A stretch of DNA of 64,000 bases from Manihot esculenta (taxonomy: Eukaryota; Streptophyta; Magnoliopsida; Malpighiales; Euphorbiaceae), in NCBI RefSeq assembly GCF_001659605.2, contig NC_035170.2, positions 682,001 to 746,000 on the forward strand. Direction: 5' to 3'. A model generated the notes under the pieces. It did no database searches. It saw nothing but the letters and a program-made list of their open reading frames with translations, and had not been told where the DNA came from. The translations under genes were made by a program, and so were the position numbers. Shown here one piece after another: positions 1 to 12,876 of the stretch. Position 1 is the stretch's first letter. Each line of letters starts with the position of its first letter.

Positions 1-3000
1 GTTTTTGATTAAGTCCCCACCAAGAGATGGTAAATAACTTATTGTCTTTGGCTTATTTTTGGAGAAAAGGATTGAAATTGAGCGACATCCTCCTCTCCAA
101 TTGGGTGGCCAAAATGTTCTCTTTGTGAAGTCACACAGTAATTATCACAAATGTAAATGATTTTGTGTGCTTAATTATAAAGCTAGCACTAAGCAATCTC
201 AGCTTTTCTATTTAAAAAAATGGTGTTTGTGAATTGCAAGCAAGCATATCAACTTGAAGATGTGGGTAATACTTCTTTAATGTTTCTAGTTCAGATATTA
301 ACCAAATGCAAAGGATTATGGACTCTAAAGCAAAAAGTAAGTAAAATAATGGCAAGAAACCAATAGATTTTAACTTAATAAGCCATGCCAGCATTATGAG
401 GCCAAGTTCAAATTCTAGTCAGAACCAAGTGAGCCAAATAAACGAAATCAAATCAAATTGCATTCTACTTGATAGACAAGGACATGCTTAGTGGACAGCC
501 TCACCTATTTAACAAACTACAAGGAAGTAATTTTGCTGCTTAATTACAACTAATCATCATCATTAACCAGCTTCACTCCCCAACTCAGCTCCTCACAATG
601 CCTTAAATAAGGAAGAAAATATCACTGGCATCAACTTTAGTCCTTTTCTTGCAATCATATTTCAGAGGAAAATGGAAACATGGCTCCATAGTAATTGCAG
701 GCTCGCAAGGCTGCTCTGGGTCATCATTACCCTCTGCCTTGTGCAGATCCATGCCTTCAATCCTCCTAATCTTTGAGCCACATCACGAACACATCATACA
801 GACTAAACAAATTTCTGCCGATGCTCTCATGTAGTCTTCACTGTCATTAAATTATTGAAACTCCTCATGGCTTTGCCAAGTAAGCCTGATAGAACCTGGT
901 GATTAGTCCCCATATCTCATTTGAAGGGTGAAAAAGATGGTGTCCCAAGTGGTGGAAGAAAACTTCCTTTCCTGGGAAAAGGTTCCTGAGATGTTGATGA
1001 AAGATGGGGTCATAAAAAGTGGAGGGATAAAATAATAATCTCATTTCAGAATCAAGATGTTGAAACCTGCTTAAACAAGATCAGAGTGTTCGCAATCTCC
1101 ACACTCGATGGGATAGGTTGGCAAAACATTTTTAAAAATACCATAATGATCAGAGTTTAATTTTCCTATTTTTTTTTAAATACCTACTGGCAAAAGAAAT
1201 AATTAAAATAATTATGTTTAATAACAAAAAAGCCCTTTTTAAGAATTTTAAATTTTCCCCTCAGCCTCTTCCAGAATTTCCGGTATATAAAAAACTCAAA
1301 AATCCTTTTGTAGCCCAAAAAAAAAAGATGCATTATTTCTTCAAACAACTCTCCAAACTCAACCTCCCCTTGCTCATTATGGTCCGCTATAGAGAACCCA
1401 AATGTTTGATATTTAAAAAGTTTCATTTTCAATGGTAATGGTTTCATTATGATAAGATCATGTGTAAGGAGAAATGAATTCAATTTTCACATAATTATAC
1501 TATTTTTTTTTCTCTAAATTTATATTTTCTGAATAAGGATAGTAATTTGAAGTGGATCATACCATAGTAAACTTTTGAACGTCATTAATTTTAAGTGCAA
1601 TTCTAAAACCCTAACAATGGGAGAAACATTTTTTTTCCCCCTTTTTCAAATGGAATTATTGTTCCTTTTTAAATTGAGCCACTGAAAATGAAAATTGCCT
1701 TTAATTAAACGAAATCAAACCTAAACATCAGGAGTGATCAAAGGAAGTATTTTCATTTCATTTTATTTTCTTTTCATGATTACAAATTAGGAAAATAACA
1801 ATGTTTAATCAAATTAATCATGACTTTTCTCATGAAATTATTTGCCTTTGGTTTAAAATACTTGATATGTTCACCAAAATTATGCAGAGGATCAACGCAT
1901 AGTGCGTTTTTGGGCTAGGCCCATTGATCTATTGAAAATGGGCTCTATAACGATTTAGCTCAGGTGGCCCAAACTACTTATGATTATTTTATTTAAAACA
2001 AAATTTTACTTTATATAAAAATTAAAATTTATATAGTTTTTGAGAAATTATTAGAAAATACACTATTTCAGTTGACAATAATGTACAACATTGATTTCCA
2101 TTCTGTCTTTTTTTTTTTTTGAAAGCAAAGCAATATCAAATATCTTAATTATACGTGTATCAAATTGTTTAGCATGTAACACTATCCCTATATATAGGCT
2201 TTTGATCCTAAATTAAGTATTTGTTAGTGGGGGAATTTGACTTGCAAGGTATGATGAAAATTTTGACTAGCTTTTTAGTCCATTCAATTTTAACTATTAG
2301 GGCTTTGTGATTTCCACTCAATAGCTATAATTGGTTAGCCGCCCCACATAGGGTTTAACATTATCTTTTTAGATTTATTAAAAATATATTAACTAGAATA
2401 ATCTTAATATATTTTAATTATAGAGTTACATAATTTTATATTAATATTTAATATTATTTAAAAATAATTTTTTTTAGAAAAAAGTTTGAACCATGATATG
2501 AAAAAAATAATAAATTATTACTTTTTCAAATTTTATAAATATAAACTTGGTCATTTTTAAAACTAATTATATCCTTGGTTATGTGATTTGTTCATCATTA
2601 ATTATAATTAGCTCCAAATATCACAACTAATTACTTTTACATTGATATTAAAGCAAAAATTTCCATAACATTTATCTTCCTTCTGAAATAAAATTTTTTA
2701 TTAAAATTTGAAATGCAAAAAAATTATTTTTTTTAACTTAAAAATTTACATTTTAAAAAATTTAAATTTTATAATAATTTATTTGAATTTTTTCTTATAA
2801 AATAAATTTTACCTTAGGGAGGGTTAATATATGAAAATATTAAAAGAAAAAAGGTAATTTTCTTTAAATATTTAATAATTTGTTGAATTAATAAAATATA
2901 TTTTATTAATTAATTTTCTAAATATTCAAACACCATAATATATTTTTTTTCTTTGGAAACAAACTGAATCTTGATATTTACTTCATGTTGAAAATGGTTA

Positions 3001-4040
3001 AATATGATGCATAAGTGCAACAAAGAAAGAAAAAAGAAAGGAGGTTCATGATTCCAATCCATGGAATGACGTCGTTCTAGAAAATTCATGGAATAACAAA
3101 GTAAACGAATGTATTCTCTCTCTACTCACGAAGAAAAGTTTCTAAATTTTTTAAAAATTTATTAATTTATTTTTATTTTAAAATTATTTAATTAAAATAT
3201 TCATATATTTTTAAAAATTAAAAATTTCAATTTTTCTATAAAAAAGTATTAATTTATTTATTTTAATTTTAATCAGATTAATTGAATAATATGAATATTT
3301 AAAATTATAATTATTAAATAATGCATATAATTAGAATTATAAAAATTAAATATTATAAATAATTTAAGGTAATTAATGTTTTTTTAATAGAAAAATTAAA
3401 GATTTGAATTTTATAAAATATAAAAATATTAATTGAATAAATTAAATTTAATTCGTAATTTCAAGTAAAAAGTAAATTTTGATAGAATTTAAAATAAATT
3501 TTACAAAATTTGTATAACAATATATTGTGGACTATAATACTCATATTAAAACACTTTCACTCAATTATCATTTATTATGTTAAATAAATAATTAAAAACT
3601 ATTTATTAATTAAGAATATTCATAATTAAAATTTAATTTAATAAATGACTACACATTTATTAATTTTTATATTGTTTTATAAATATTAAATAAAAGTAAT
3701 ATATGATACTAAACAAACCCCCTTATATTTTAAATGGAAACTCTCTATGTCCAAAAAACAATGCTCTTTATTTTAATTTATTAATTATTATTATTCTCCT
3801 CCATTTTCTTCTTTATAATAGTATCTCGACTGAACCGAGCAACATTCGCCGTTTGTCAGTTGGTGCAGAGGTTAACAGCTTTTGTCCATTCATCTGTTTT
3901 GGTCGAATTTTGTCCATTCATTTAACCCTTCAAATCCATCCAAAATCTACAGTGCGAGCTGTCTCTTAAGCTTATCACTACCTTCTACTTACGTATAAAT
4001 CTCCCTCACATGTCCTGTCTCTTGGTAAACAATTATTTTG
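1..4040. other. Intergenic, AT-rich, no gene recognised
   Basis: I see no exon series or family-like protein on either strand. Short open frames, such as those near 650-830, 1180-1480 and 3700-3970, have no domain, splice context or composition suggesting a gene. Long A/T stretches dominate from about 2.0 to 3.7 kb. The last part holds the promoter of the potassium transporter gene. A 3' UTR of a gene lying to the left cannot be excluded for the first kilobase. Confidence 0.6.
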
Positions 4041-4048
4041 TATAAAAG
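4041..4048 (+). promoter_or_regulatory. TATA box of the KUP2-like gene
   Basis: The sequence TATAAAAG stands about 30 bp ahead of the putative first leader exon of the potassium transporter gene. It is a good match to the plant TATA consensus and sits in a less AT-rich stretch than the DNA before it. The transcription start, near 4070-4075, is inferred from spacing only. Confidence 0.5.
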
Positions 4049-4072
4049 AGTGACTCATGTTCTATATGTTGT

Positions 4073-5588
4073 TAAGGTGGTGAGAAGAAAAGTTCTGAAC
4101 TTCAACTCCACACATTGCTGCATTAGTGTGTTCTTGCAGATCCAATCAGAGTTTTCTACCATTGTCACCGAGAAGTTCAGAATGGAATTGAAACTCAGGT
4201 AAAAGTTTAATGCTTCACCATATTTGTCTTCATCAGTTCAGATTACTTTTGCCATTTTATGAAATTTGTTTAAGTAAGCTACAAGTGGGTTTGCCAGATT
4301 TCTTAATCTTGCTGCAAAGTGATTGTGAAAGGCTGGTGATGATTAGTGCATTCTGAGCTAAAAAGCACGTTCATTTCTTATGACCCACATGGGCCTGTCT
4401 CTACTACAATCGTTGAAACAAATTGCTAGCTCTGCAGGGTAATGAATTTGTGAGTGGTTGTGTGGTCTATCTAAGAGAGCATGTGATTGTAAAGTTATGA
4501 TTCGTTTATTATCACTTTTAGCTGCTTGCAAAATCCAAACCAGCAGTAATCTTACTTTTTTAACTGCTTATATCAGCTTTCAAAGATTTTTCAAGAAAAG
4601 AAATTAAAAAGGGTGTCTTTCGGTGGGTGAGAATCTGGAAATTCATCTGTGGATGGATAAATTGAGACTCATTAAGTCCATTTGGGTATCCAAACTAACC
4701 CAGAGAGGGAAGGTGCGGTTTTTTCTATGATCCTCAGAATCGGCTTTTAAGGCGGTGCACGTAAACTGTCGTTACACCACGTGATCATGCCTCTCTATTC
4801 CGTCACTTAGATTCTTCAATCTTGTATTCTTGTTTTTTCTGTGGCAATGAAGCCGTAGTAACTATCTGCCATATGCTGCCACAGCTTAATACACATTGTT
4901 AATATCAAAGTTGCTGTTTCCTTTTTTTTTTTTTTTTTTTTTGTTGAAAATAACATCAAAGTTGCTGTTGTTCCATACCCTTTTTGTCTTTTATGGATCG
5001 GTTGCTATATATTTCGTGTTGGATTTGGCTTCTTGCTTTATTCAAGTGCTAGAAACAGTGAAGTATCAACCATAAAAAGAAAAGAGACGTAAATATATAA
5101 TCTTATTTATAACAGAAAAGAAGTTCAGCAGGTGCTGTGATTAAGATGGAGGGCCCTTTTCATTTATGAAGCTTTATTTGATTAATTTTATTGTAGCTGA
5201 GCATAATATTTTAAGGCTTCCGGTATTTCACCAAAATTTAGGATGTGGGTGTAACTCAATATTTGGAGTTTTTTTTACTATTTAAAAAAAATTTTTTTCT
5301 TGAACTCAGTTTTCTGAGGGTTTGGTGAGGATGTGATGGAGGTATGGATGGGAAGTGGATTTTATTGGAATGTGAGCGAATGTGACCTATTTCTTTTCCC
5401 CTATCTTCTCTGGTTGTTGGAGCAAAGCAAAGATGCATGGGTGCTTTGGGATTCATGAGGATATTCTTTAAAGAGTTTCTTCAGATTCAATTCTAATTTT
5501 TAATTCTGTCTAAATATTTTATTCCCTGCAGATCTGCATATATATTGTTTTAGGAACTAAAAGAAATTCAGTTTGAGGCGTAGGAATC
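4073..5588 (+). other. 5' leader of the KUP2-like gene, with an intron and a uORF
   Basis: A first non-coding exon appears to run from about 4073 to 4198, ending CTCAG before GTAAAAG. An intron of about 1.3 kb follows, ending CTGCAG at 5531, and the second leader part is 5532-5588 before the ATG at 5589. Leader introns are common in this transporter family. If spliced so, an ATG at 4181 opens a 12-codon upstream frame that crosses the splice junction and stops (TAG) before the main ATG. Transcript evidence is needed for the exact ends. Confidence 0.5.
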
Positions 5589-8500
5589 ATGGATCTCGGG
5601 CATGGTAAATGTTGGGATACCTCAAAGGTTTGTTCATTTCTTTTTTGAGCTTGATTTCTTGGATCTATACTTTAAGATCATATTAAAGGCACTGTCAGTA
5701 ATGACATGTAGCCTGGAGGTTCATTCAGTTGATAGAAAATTAATTTTGTGATGCTTCTGCAACTTGGTTGAGTTCTTAAGAATAGTGCTTGTCAAATTTC
5801 GTTGCAGAAGGATTCTTGGAAGACACTGTTGGTTTTGGCATATCAGAGCCTTGGAGTTGTATATGGGGACCTCAGCACTTCTCCTCTCTATGTTTATAAG
5901 AGCACATTTGCAGAAGATATCCACCATTCAGACTCCAATGAAGAGATCTTTGGTGTTCTGTCTTTTGTTTTCTGGACTCTCACATTGGTTCCCTTGTTCA
6001 AGTATGTCTTTGTTGTACTTAGAGCTGATGACAACGGAGAGGGTAAGTACTCGGATAATTATGCTATAACTGTATCAGTTGGATCATCAAATTGAAAACT
6101 TTTTGTGCTTGATTTTGCAGGAGGTACTTTTGCACTGTATTCATTGATATGCCGGCATGCAAAAGTGAGCCTTTTGCCCAATAGACAGGCTGCAGATGAA
6201 GCACTCTCTACTTACAAAACTGAGCACCTTCCAGAGAAGAATAATAAATCAGGGGTTAAAATATACCTTGAAAAGCACAAGGCCTTGCATACTGCTTTGC
6301 TGATCTTGGTGCTTCTTGGTACATGTATGGTAATTGGAGATGGAGTACTCACTCCAGCAATTTCTGGTAAGTCTCTTTCCAGTAACGTTCGATTAATTTG
6401 TTTGACATGCTCTAATCTCTCAGTTTGCAGATTGACATATTGTTTATTTGCTTTTTGTATGCAGTTTTTTCTGCTGTATCTGGCCTTGAGTTATCCATGT
6501 CCAAGGAGCATCATCAGTGTATGCTTCTTTACTCGCATTTGCCTTATTTCTACTATTAAATTAGTATTGAAACTTATAAATTTTTTTATTAAGAAGCTGG
6601 GATTTAATAGAATGACCAAGCTTGTTGCATTAGTTGAGAATTAATGATGGGCAAAGAACTTCTGGCTAATTACTTCCACACAATTGAATTGTTTGTATTT
6701 AGGTGTCTGGAAATCTCTTTGAGGAAGGGGGAAAACTGGATTTGGGAGAAGGGGGAGGTTGCATTTGGACTTTTGCTGTCTGAAATAAAATTTAGTGGAG
6801 CTTTAGTTTTGCTTTACGAGTAAATATGCAAAATCCCAATCATTGACAAAATCATGTAAAATTATTTGAAGACATGAGCTGATGTCTTTATTTGGCTATT
6901 GAAGATGATAAATTATCTGTTTAATTTGTTTAACGTTATCATTTATATCCTAGTTTCATTTTCAGTTGTAACTATACTGTAATCCTATTTGCTCCCTCTT
7001 GTTTGCAGATGCTGTAGTTCCAATCACTTGTTTCATCTTGGTTTGTCTTTTTGCACTTCAACACTATGGCACACATCGAGTGGGATTTTTCTTTGCACCA
7101 ATAGTCTTAACATGGCTATTATGCATCAGCGCCCTTGGTTTATATAACATAATCTACTGGAATCCACACGTCTATCAAGCTCTTTCTCCGTATTACATGT
7201 TTAAGTTCTTGAAGAAAACAAGGAAAGGCGGATGGATGTCGTTGGGCGGAATATTACTGTGCATAACAGGTATATTTGTAACATGTTTGTATATGTGGAA
7301 TTTTTATACATTGGGTGTTTGTGACTTAGAATTTCAAATTCAACCTGAAATGTGCTTGATATGTCTCTCTAAGCCAGCAACATCTATCTGTATAGTCTAC
7401 ATCCAGACTGTGTTGATGGATTACATTGTGGGAAACAGAGTTTTGGATCGTATTTTGTTAACTAACTGAGAATGACTATGATATGCATGATTCATATGCA
7501 GGCTCAGAAGCAATGTTTGCTGATCTAGGCCATTTCTCTTATGCTGCAATTCAGGTATGCTAGAATTCCAAAGTTAGTATCATGTCTAGTGATATAAAAA
7601 TCCACAATTCCTATGAATATTTATGTACTTCTCTCGTCTTTGTTGCACTTCAGATTGCTTTCACCTTTCTGGTTTATCCAGCACTTATATTGGCATATAT
7701 GGGGCAAGCTGCATATCTGTCGCAACATCACCACAATGATAATCATATTGGTTTTTATATTTCAGTTCCAGGTAAGACCTTCATCTGCGTAATTATTCAC
7801 ACTTGCCATCCACCAATGCTGACAAATTAAAACGAGACAACTATAGCAACTAGGAAAATGCAATGTCTCAGTCTGTTGGGGACTATTTCTTCTAACCAGT
7901 GGTGGTCATGTACTTGACTGACTTTGGTTGCAGAAAAATTAAGGTTGCCGGTGCTAATAATAGCAATTCTTGCTTCTGTGGTTGGAAGCCAAGCAATTAT
8001 TACTGGGACATTCTCTATCATAAACCAGAGCCAGTCACTTTGCTGCTTCCCAAAAGTGAAAGTTGTTCACACATCTGATGAGATGCATGGCCAGATTTAC
8101 ATCCCTGAGATCAATTGGATTCTCATGGTCCTCTGTATTGCTGTGACTATTGGATTTAGAGACACAAAGCACATGGGAAATGCATCAGGTAGGTTGCATC
8201 ATTAAAGTTGACCCAGATCCTTATTTTTCGTATATATTACCAAATTATTTTCCCATTTAAATGCTTATTTCATCTCCATTTTGAGAAGCAGTGTCCATTG
8301 CAAGGTTTTAGTCGTCAGGGGCAAGCCAAGCACCATTTGCCTGACTTCGATTACATGCATTGACCTTGTCATTCAACTTGATTCATCTTATAATTGATGA
8401 TCAAATTTTTATGGAGTACCTGAATTTAGAAAACTAAGAAGGGAATCTTGGCGGTTAAGTTTTTACAATCTCATTGTTTTCTGTTGCAGGATTGGCAGTG

Positions 8501-9592
8501 ATGACGGTAATGCTGGTGACCACATGCCTAACTTCCCTGGTTATCATCCTCTGTTGGAACAAGAACCCTGCAGTAGCGCTTTCGTTTCTACTTTTCTTTG
8601 GTTCTGTTGAACTTCTCTACTTCTCAGCTTCACTGACCAAGTTTACCGAGGGTGCCTGGCTTCCCATCCTCTTAGCCCTCTTCCTCATGACCATCATGTT
8701 TGTTTGGCATTATGCCACCATTAAAAAGTATGAATTTGATCTCCATAACAAGGTATCACTAGACTGGCTTTTAGAACTAGGTCCAAGCTTAGGAATTGCT
8801 AGAGTCCCAGGCATTGGCTTAGTTTTCACTGACCTCACCTCCGGCATCCCAGCTAACTTTTCACGCTTTGTCACTAACCTTCCTGCCTTTCACCGTGTCC
8901 TTGTATTCGTGTGTGTAAAATCTGTGCCCGTCCCTTATGTGCCCCCTGCTGAGAGATATCTTGTGGGACGTGTTGGCCCTTCAACTCATCGATCTTACAG
9001 ATGCATTGTTCGATATGGATATCGTGAAGTGCATCAGGATGTTGATTCTTTTGAAACTGAGCTTATTGCTAGGCTGGCTGATTTCATCAACTATGATTGG
9101 CGTCGAGCACTTAGAACTAACTCGCATACTGAGGATGCTGCATCTCAATCCAATGAATCCTCCAGTGAATATAGATTGGCAGTGATAGGAAACACAACAT
9201 TCGCTTGCACACCACAATACGAGATTGAGGAGACCGTGCAACCGGCTAGTGTGTCGGGTGGTTTTTCGACAGTAGAAAGCATGGCTGATGTTATTGAAAT
9301 GGAACCTGTAGTTGAAAGAAGAGTTAGATTTGCCATTGATGATGATCAAGAGTCTGATATTCATCTGCAGTTAAAAGAAGAGCTAGAAGATCTTTTAGCA
9401 GCTCAAGAAGCTGGAACTGCATTTATACTAGGACATTCTCATGTTCAAGCAAAGCAAGGGTCATCCGTGCTTAAGAAATTGGCTATTAATTTTGGGTATA
9501 ATTTCCTTGGAAGGAACTGCAGGGGGCCAGACGTGGCACTCAAAATTCCACCAGCTTCTCTTCTAGAGGTTGGCATGGTTTATGTTGTGTAA
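5589..9592 (+). CDS. KUP2: Potassium transporter, HAK/KUP/KT family, KUP2-like
   Basis: Membrane K+ transporter of the plant KUP/HAK/KT family (cluster II), expected in plasma membrane or tonoplast, where relatives act in K+ uptake or release linked to cell expansion. Nine coding exons: 5589-5627, 5808-6042, 6121-6366, 6465-6518, 7009-7269, 7502-7554, 7654-7771, 7934-8188, 8490-9592. They join in frame into 787 residues, close to the known family length, and every intron is GT-AG. The N terminus carries the signature [13 protein letters not shown], followed by about 12 hydrophobic segments ([35 protein letters not shown] are family-typical). A long hydrophilic C-terminal domain ends with VGMVYVV. 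It looks intact. The KUP2 label rather than KUP6/KUP8 rests on remembered similarity in the C-terminal half ([19 protein letters not shown]); a phylogeny would settle it. Confidence 0.93.
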
Positions 9593-10580
9593 TAATTTCA
9601 TCTCATGTAAGTAAATAGTAATTTGCTGTGCTTATTTTATAAGAGAAAGGAAATTAAGACAAGTTTTCATAGAGGAAGTTGTTTGTACAGAGTCATCATA
9701 TGCATACTGAATTAGGAAAATTGTATTCTTCAAATAAAAAATTAGCTCAAATCATTATGGTGATTACAATGAGTTTACTAGGCTACAGCTGAGGTGTCAT
9801 TGTGCAACTGGAGAGCTTTGTGGGCCCAATGTCAGTGAGAGAGACATTAAGACAATTGGTGCATCCTTTGGTTGGAATGTTAATATTATATTATTCTCCA
9901 GGTTTGAAAAATTAATTATTTAATATTTATATTCTGACTGCATCAATTGAAGATCCTTTTATTCAATAAATTCACAAGAATTTTTTATTATCTTATACTT
10001 TTGTTTATATCTAGAAATTCCCGATTTAATTTGATTTTTTTTAACTTTTTAAAAATACAATAAAAATATATATCGTAAATTCTTTTCTTATAAATATATT
10101 TATTCTAAAAAAAGAGTTAATAACTCCGTTTTGTCAATTCTCATTAATTTATTTAATTTAAAAATAAGCTAACCTAGTGGTATAATATAATATTTAGCAT
10201 ATGCAAATACAAATGTGGGTGTTCAATTCTAATAATTACCACAAGAATATTGTGTTTTAAGAAGAAAAATTCAAGAAGAGGACAGAAATTGAAATTCCAA
10301 TCACGTGGTAGCCATTGATATTGCAACTATAAAGATATAGAAATGTTTTTTCAGTCAAGAGATAGTTCTTAAGAATTTGTCCCAAGTTCACCACCAACTT
10401 TTCCTCTCAGTTTCAGTAGCTGGGCAAAGGACCACGTAGCTTTTCCTTCAGCCACCAAGTATTGCAATAAACCAGTGGCTCTGCTTTGCAGGCCAAGCAC
10501 CGCCACACTGACTATAAAAATGCAAAATGATTGGAGTTTCTGGGTGGGAATTGAAGCTACTGCATTTCAGGAAAATAAAC
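9593..10580. other. Intergenic: KUP2 3' UTR, SINE-like remnant, next promoter
   Basis: It starts with the 3' UTR of the transporter gene (AATAAA-type signals near 9735) and ends with the promoter and leader of the small zinc-motif gene. A tRNA-like stretch at 10165-10245 is listed separately. Nothing else is recognisable. Confidence 0.5.
10165..10245 (+). mobile_element. Possible degraded tRNA-derived SINE
   Basis: The stretch reads like an RNA polymerase III internal promoter. An A-box-like segment (AACCTAGTGGTATAA) is followed about 40 bp later by a B-box-like segment (GGTGTTCAATTCTA). The spacing fits tRNA-derived plant SINEs. I could not find clean target-site duplications or a tail, so it may be an old fragment or chance. 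Confidence 0.35.
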
Positions 10581-11361
10581 ATGGGACTTCGAACTCTTCC
10601 CTTGTCACCTTCTCAAAACTGTTGCTTCCCTCCTCAGGTGGGAGTTACACAGAAATGCTTGAATTATCACTGCAGGCTTCATCAGAGCTTTAAATTTAGG
10701 GTTCTTGCTAAATCAGAGAATAGCAAAGAGCAGCCAAAGAAGAGCAAGCAATCTTTGTTTAGCAGTGTAACAGAAGCTTTAGATTTTTCCCAGGTTCGTT
10801 CTGCTAAAGATGCTGAACTTCTTGACGAGGCTAGAGAAAACACCAGGTCTGGTGGTAGAATGACAAGGGAACAGGTACTTGCAGAGTTTTTGTTTGATAA
10901 AAGAAAATAATTAATTTTTATTTGAATTTTATTTTATATATTGTAATTGGAATTTCTCATTCTATGCAGTATGGTGCTCTTAGACGGAAAATTGGAGGGA
11001 CTTACAAGGATTTCTTCAAATCTTACATTGAAGGTGTGCAGTTCATTCATTCAACTTGAGTTCATTCTGTAAAATTTTTTTTCTTGATAACCCATCATTG
11101 TCTGTTGATGGAGAGAGTCTGAGAAAAAGAATGAAAGTTAAAAGACTGAATTTTTGTTTGTTTTAAACTTTTTTTCTCATGTTGAAATCAGTGGATGGGC
11201 AATATGTTGAAGAGGGCTGGGTGGACAAAACTTGCAAGGTCTGCAAGAAAGACACAGGAGGGGAGCCAAGGCAAGTAGACAAGTTTGGGAGATATGTTCA
11301 TGTAGCATGTCTAGAAAAGGCAAATTCAGGGAATTTCTTTACCAGATTGTTCTCCAGATGA
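10581..11361 (+). CDS. Conserved small protein, probably plastid-targeted, CxxC...HxxC motif
   Basis: Three exons (10581-10874, 10970-11033, 11192-11361) join in frame into 175 residues with GT-AG introns. The first ~40 residues are rich in Ser, Leu and basic residues with almost no acid, as in a chloroplast transit peptide. A Lys/Ser-rich linker and an acidic helix (SSVTEALDFSQVRSAKDAEL) follow. The conserved end has CKVCKKD and, about 20 residues on, GRYVHVACLEK, forming a CxxC...HxxC set that could bind zinc; it finishes NFFTRLFSR. I recall similar uncharacterised proteins in other plants but cannot name a function. The ATG at 10581 is chosen because the transit-like sequence begins there; an in-frame ATG lies at 10527. 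No catalytic motif is visible. Confidence 0.8.
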
Positions 11362-12834
11362 AGGGGATGCTGCTGCAGAATGAAAATTTTCCTTTGTATA
11401 GCTATTGGTATAGATTTTGTGCAAGAGATTTGCAAAAGTCAATTGTTACAATCTTCAACTACATTTTTAGCATTTAGATTACTTGGAAAAAAAATTTGTG
11501 ATAATCTTTTCCCAGAATATTGCAGTCAATGCTTCGATGTTAAGCAATCCAAATGTAAACTACGAGGAACTTCAATTACAAGTTCTAACTTCAAGCTAAA
11601 CATTTACAAGGGAAAACAAACATTACTAGTGATTCTGATAGATGGGCTATAGACAAGTAAATTGAAGACTAATAACTGGCATTTATATAAACCAAGCATT
11701 CAGGACAGCGCTTGGACAGCCGCAGCATCTCATGTCTCTTCACCAGCACCGATTCTTCGCCTTCTCTTTTATATTTTCTTTGAGAACTATGAGTGTCAAT
11801 TTTTTTTTTCTAATTAAAATTAGAGTAAAATTTCAGTTTATACATGAATTGGGAGATCTAAACTCAATTATTTATCTTTTATTTTTCAATATTTATATAA
11901 ATTTATTCTTCGTCTCTATTTTGTGAATTGACAAAATTAATCTCTTTCTTCTTCTTCTTCTGGGATTTCACATTGAGAGAATGGTATTTTTGGAAAAAAT
12001 TATCACATCTCACCTTTGACTCTTTGATCAAACGGTTTAAATGGACGGAAGGACTACGAATTTGGACGAAAGAGAAAGTGAGAGACTTAAGTGTTGGGTC
12101 GCTAAAATAGAGGGACAGAAGTGTTAATTACGTTAAACCTCAGGGACTAAAAAGTAATTTTCCCTTTTTATTATTACTACTATTTTGTTATTTGATCAAT
12201 AGGACCATTGTTCTTAATTTCTAAGTAATAAATTATTAGTTTGAATGTTTGAAGTCCGTATTGCTTAAATTATTTAACAAGTAACAATTAGTGTAACTAT
12301 TAAGAAATTGCATAATCTAACTCAAATTCACAAATTAAGAATTTGCTTAAGTTATTCAACAAGTAACAATTAGATCTCTCTAATGCTTACAGTTGATAAA
12401 TGAAATTCAAAAACTTTTTTTTGGATAATTTATTGGTTAGAATTAATTAGCGAATGTTTCTTAATTAATTTAAACCTAATGACAGTTGGTTATGTGGAGC
12501 GTTTTTCATAACTATAACTAATTTATTAAAATGAGTAAAAGTATTTTTGCATCGATAATCAATTTCCAAACTAAAATAGATCCCACACTTCAACTAAAAC
12601 TCGTTTATTTTGATTTATTTCTCTTTTAATTATTATTTTCTTTTATTGCTTTAATCTTTATTTTAACTCATCATCAAAACCCCTATTTTATTTTTATTAT
12701 TTATTATCATAGTCAACATTTGGAAATTTTTAGTATCAATTCTCTGTAAATTTGATCTTATTTTCCCTACAAACAATTCATATTTGTTGTTATTTAATAG
12801 ATTATTTTTGTTGGTTTCGACACCCATAAAAAAT
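11362..12834. other. Intergenic; possible decayed transposon near 11.8-12.2 kb
   Basis: There is no gene after the 3' UTR of the zinc-motif gene. Around 12130-12170 lies a CTCAGGGACTAAAAAGTAATTTTCCC-like end (shown here in part) of a kind often seen at the ends of plant non-autonomous repeats. A loosely inverted partner may lie near 11815-11850, but the match is too weak to define an element. From 12.2 to 12.8 kb the DNA is AT-rich and probably holds the eroded left end of the Ty3/gypsy element. Confidence 0.4.
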
Positions 12835-12852
12835 TAGTGTTGTTGCCGAGGA
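12835..12852 (+). other. Decayed retrotransposon primer-binding site
   Basis: TAGTGTTGTTGCCGAGGA matches, at 13 of 18 positions, the tRNA-Asp-type primer-binding site that I know from plant Athila-like Ty3/gypsy elements. All five differences are transitions (C to T or G to A). It lies 25 bp ahead of the putative gag ATG, where a primer site should be. Confidence 0.6.
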
Positions 12853-12876
12853 ATTTAAACTAACTTATTTTCTTTC

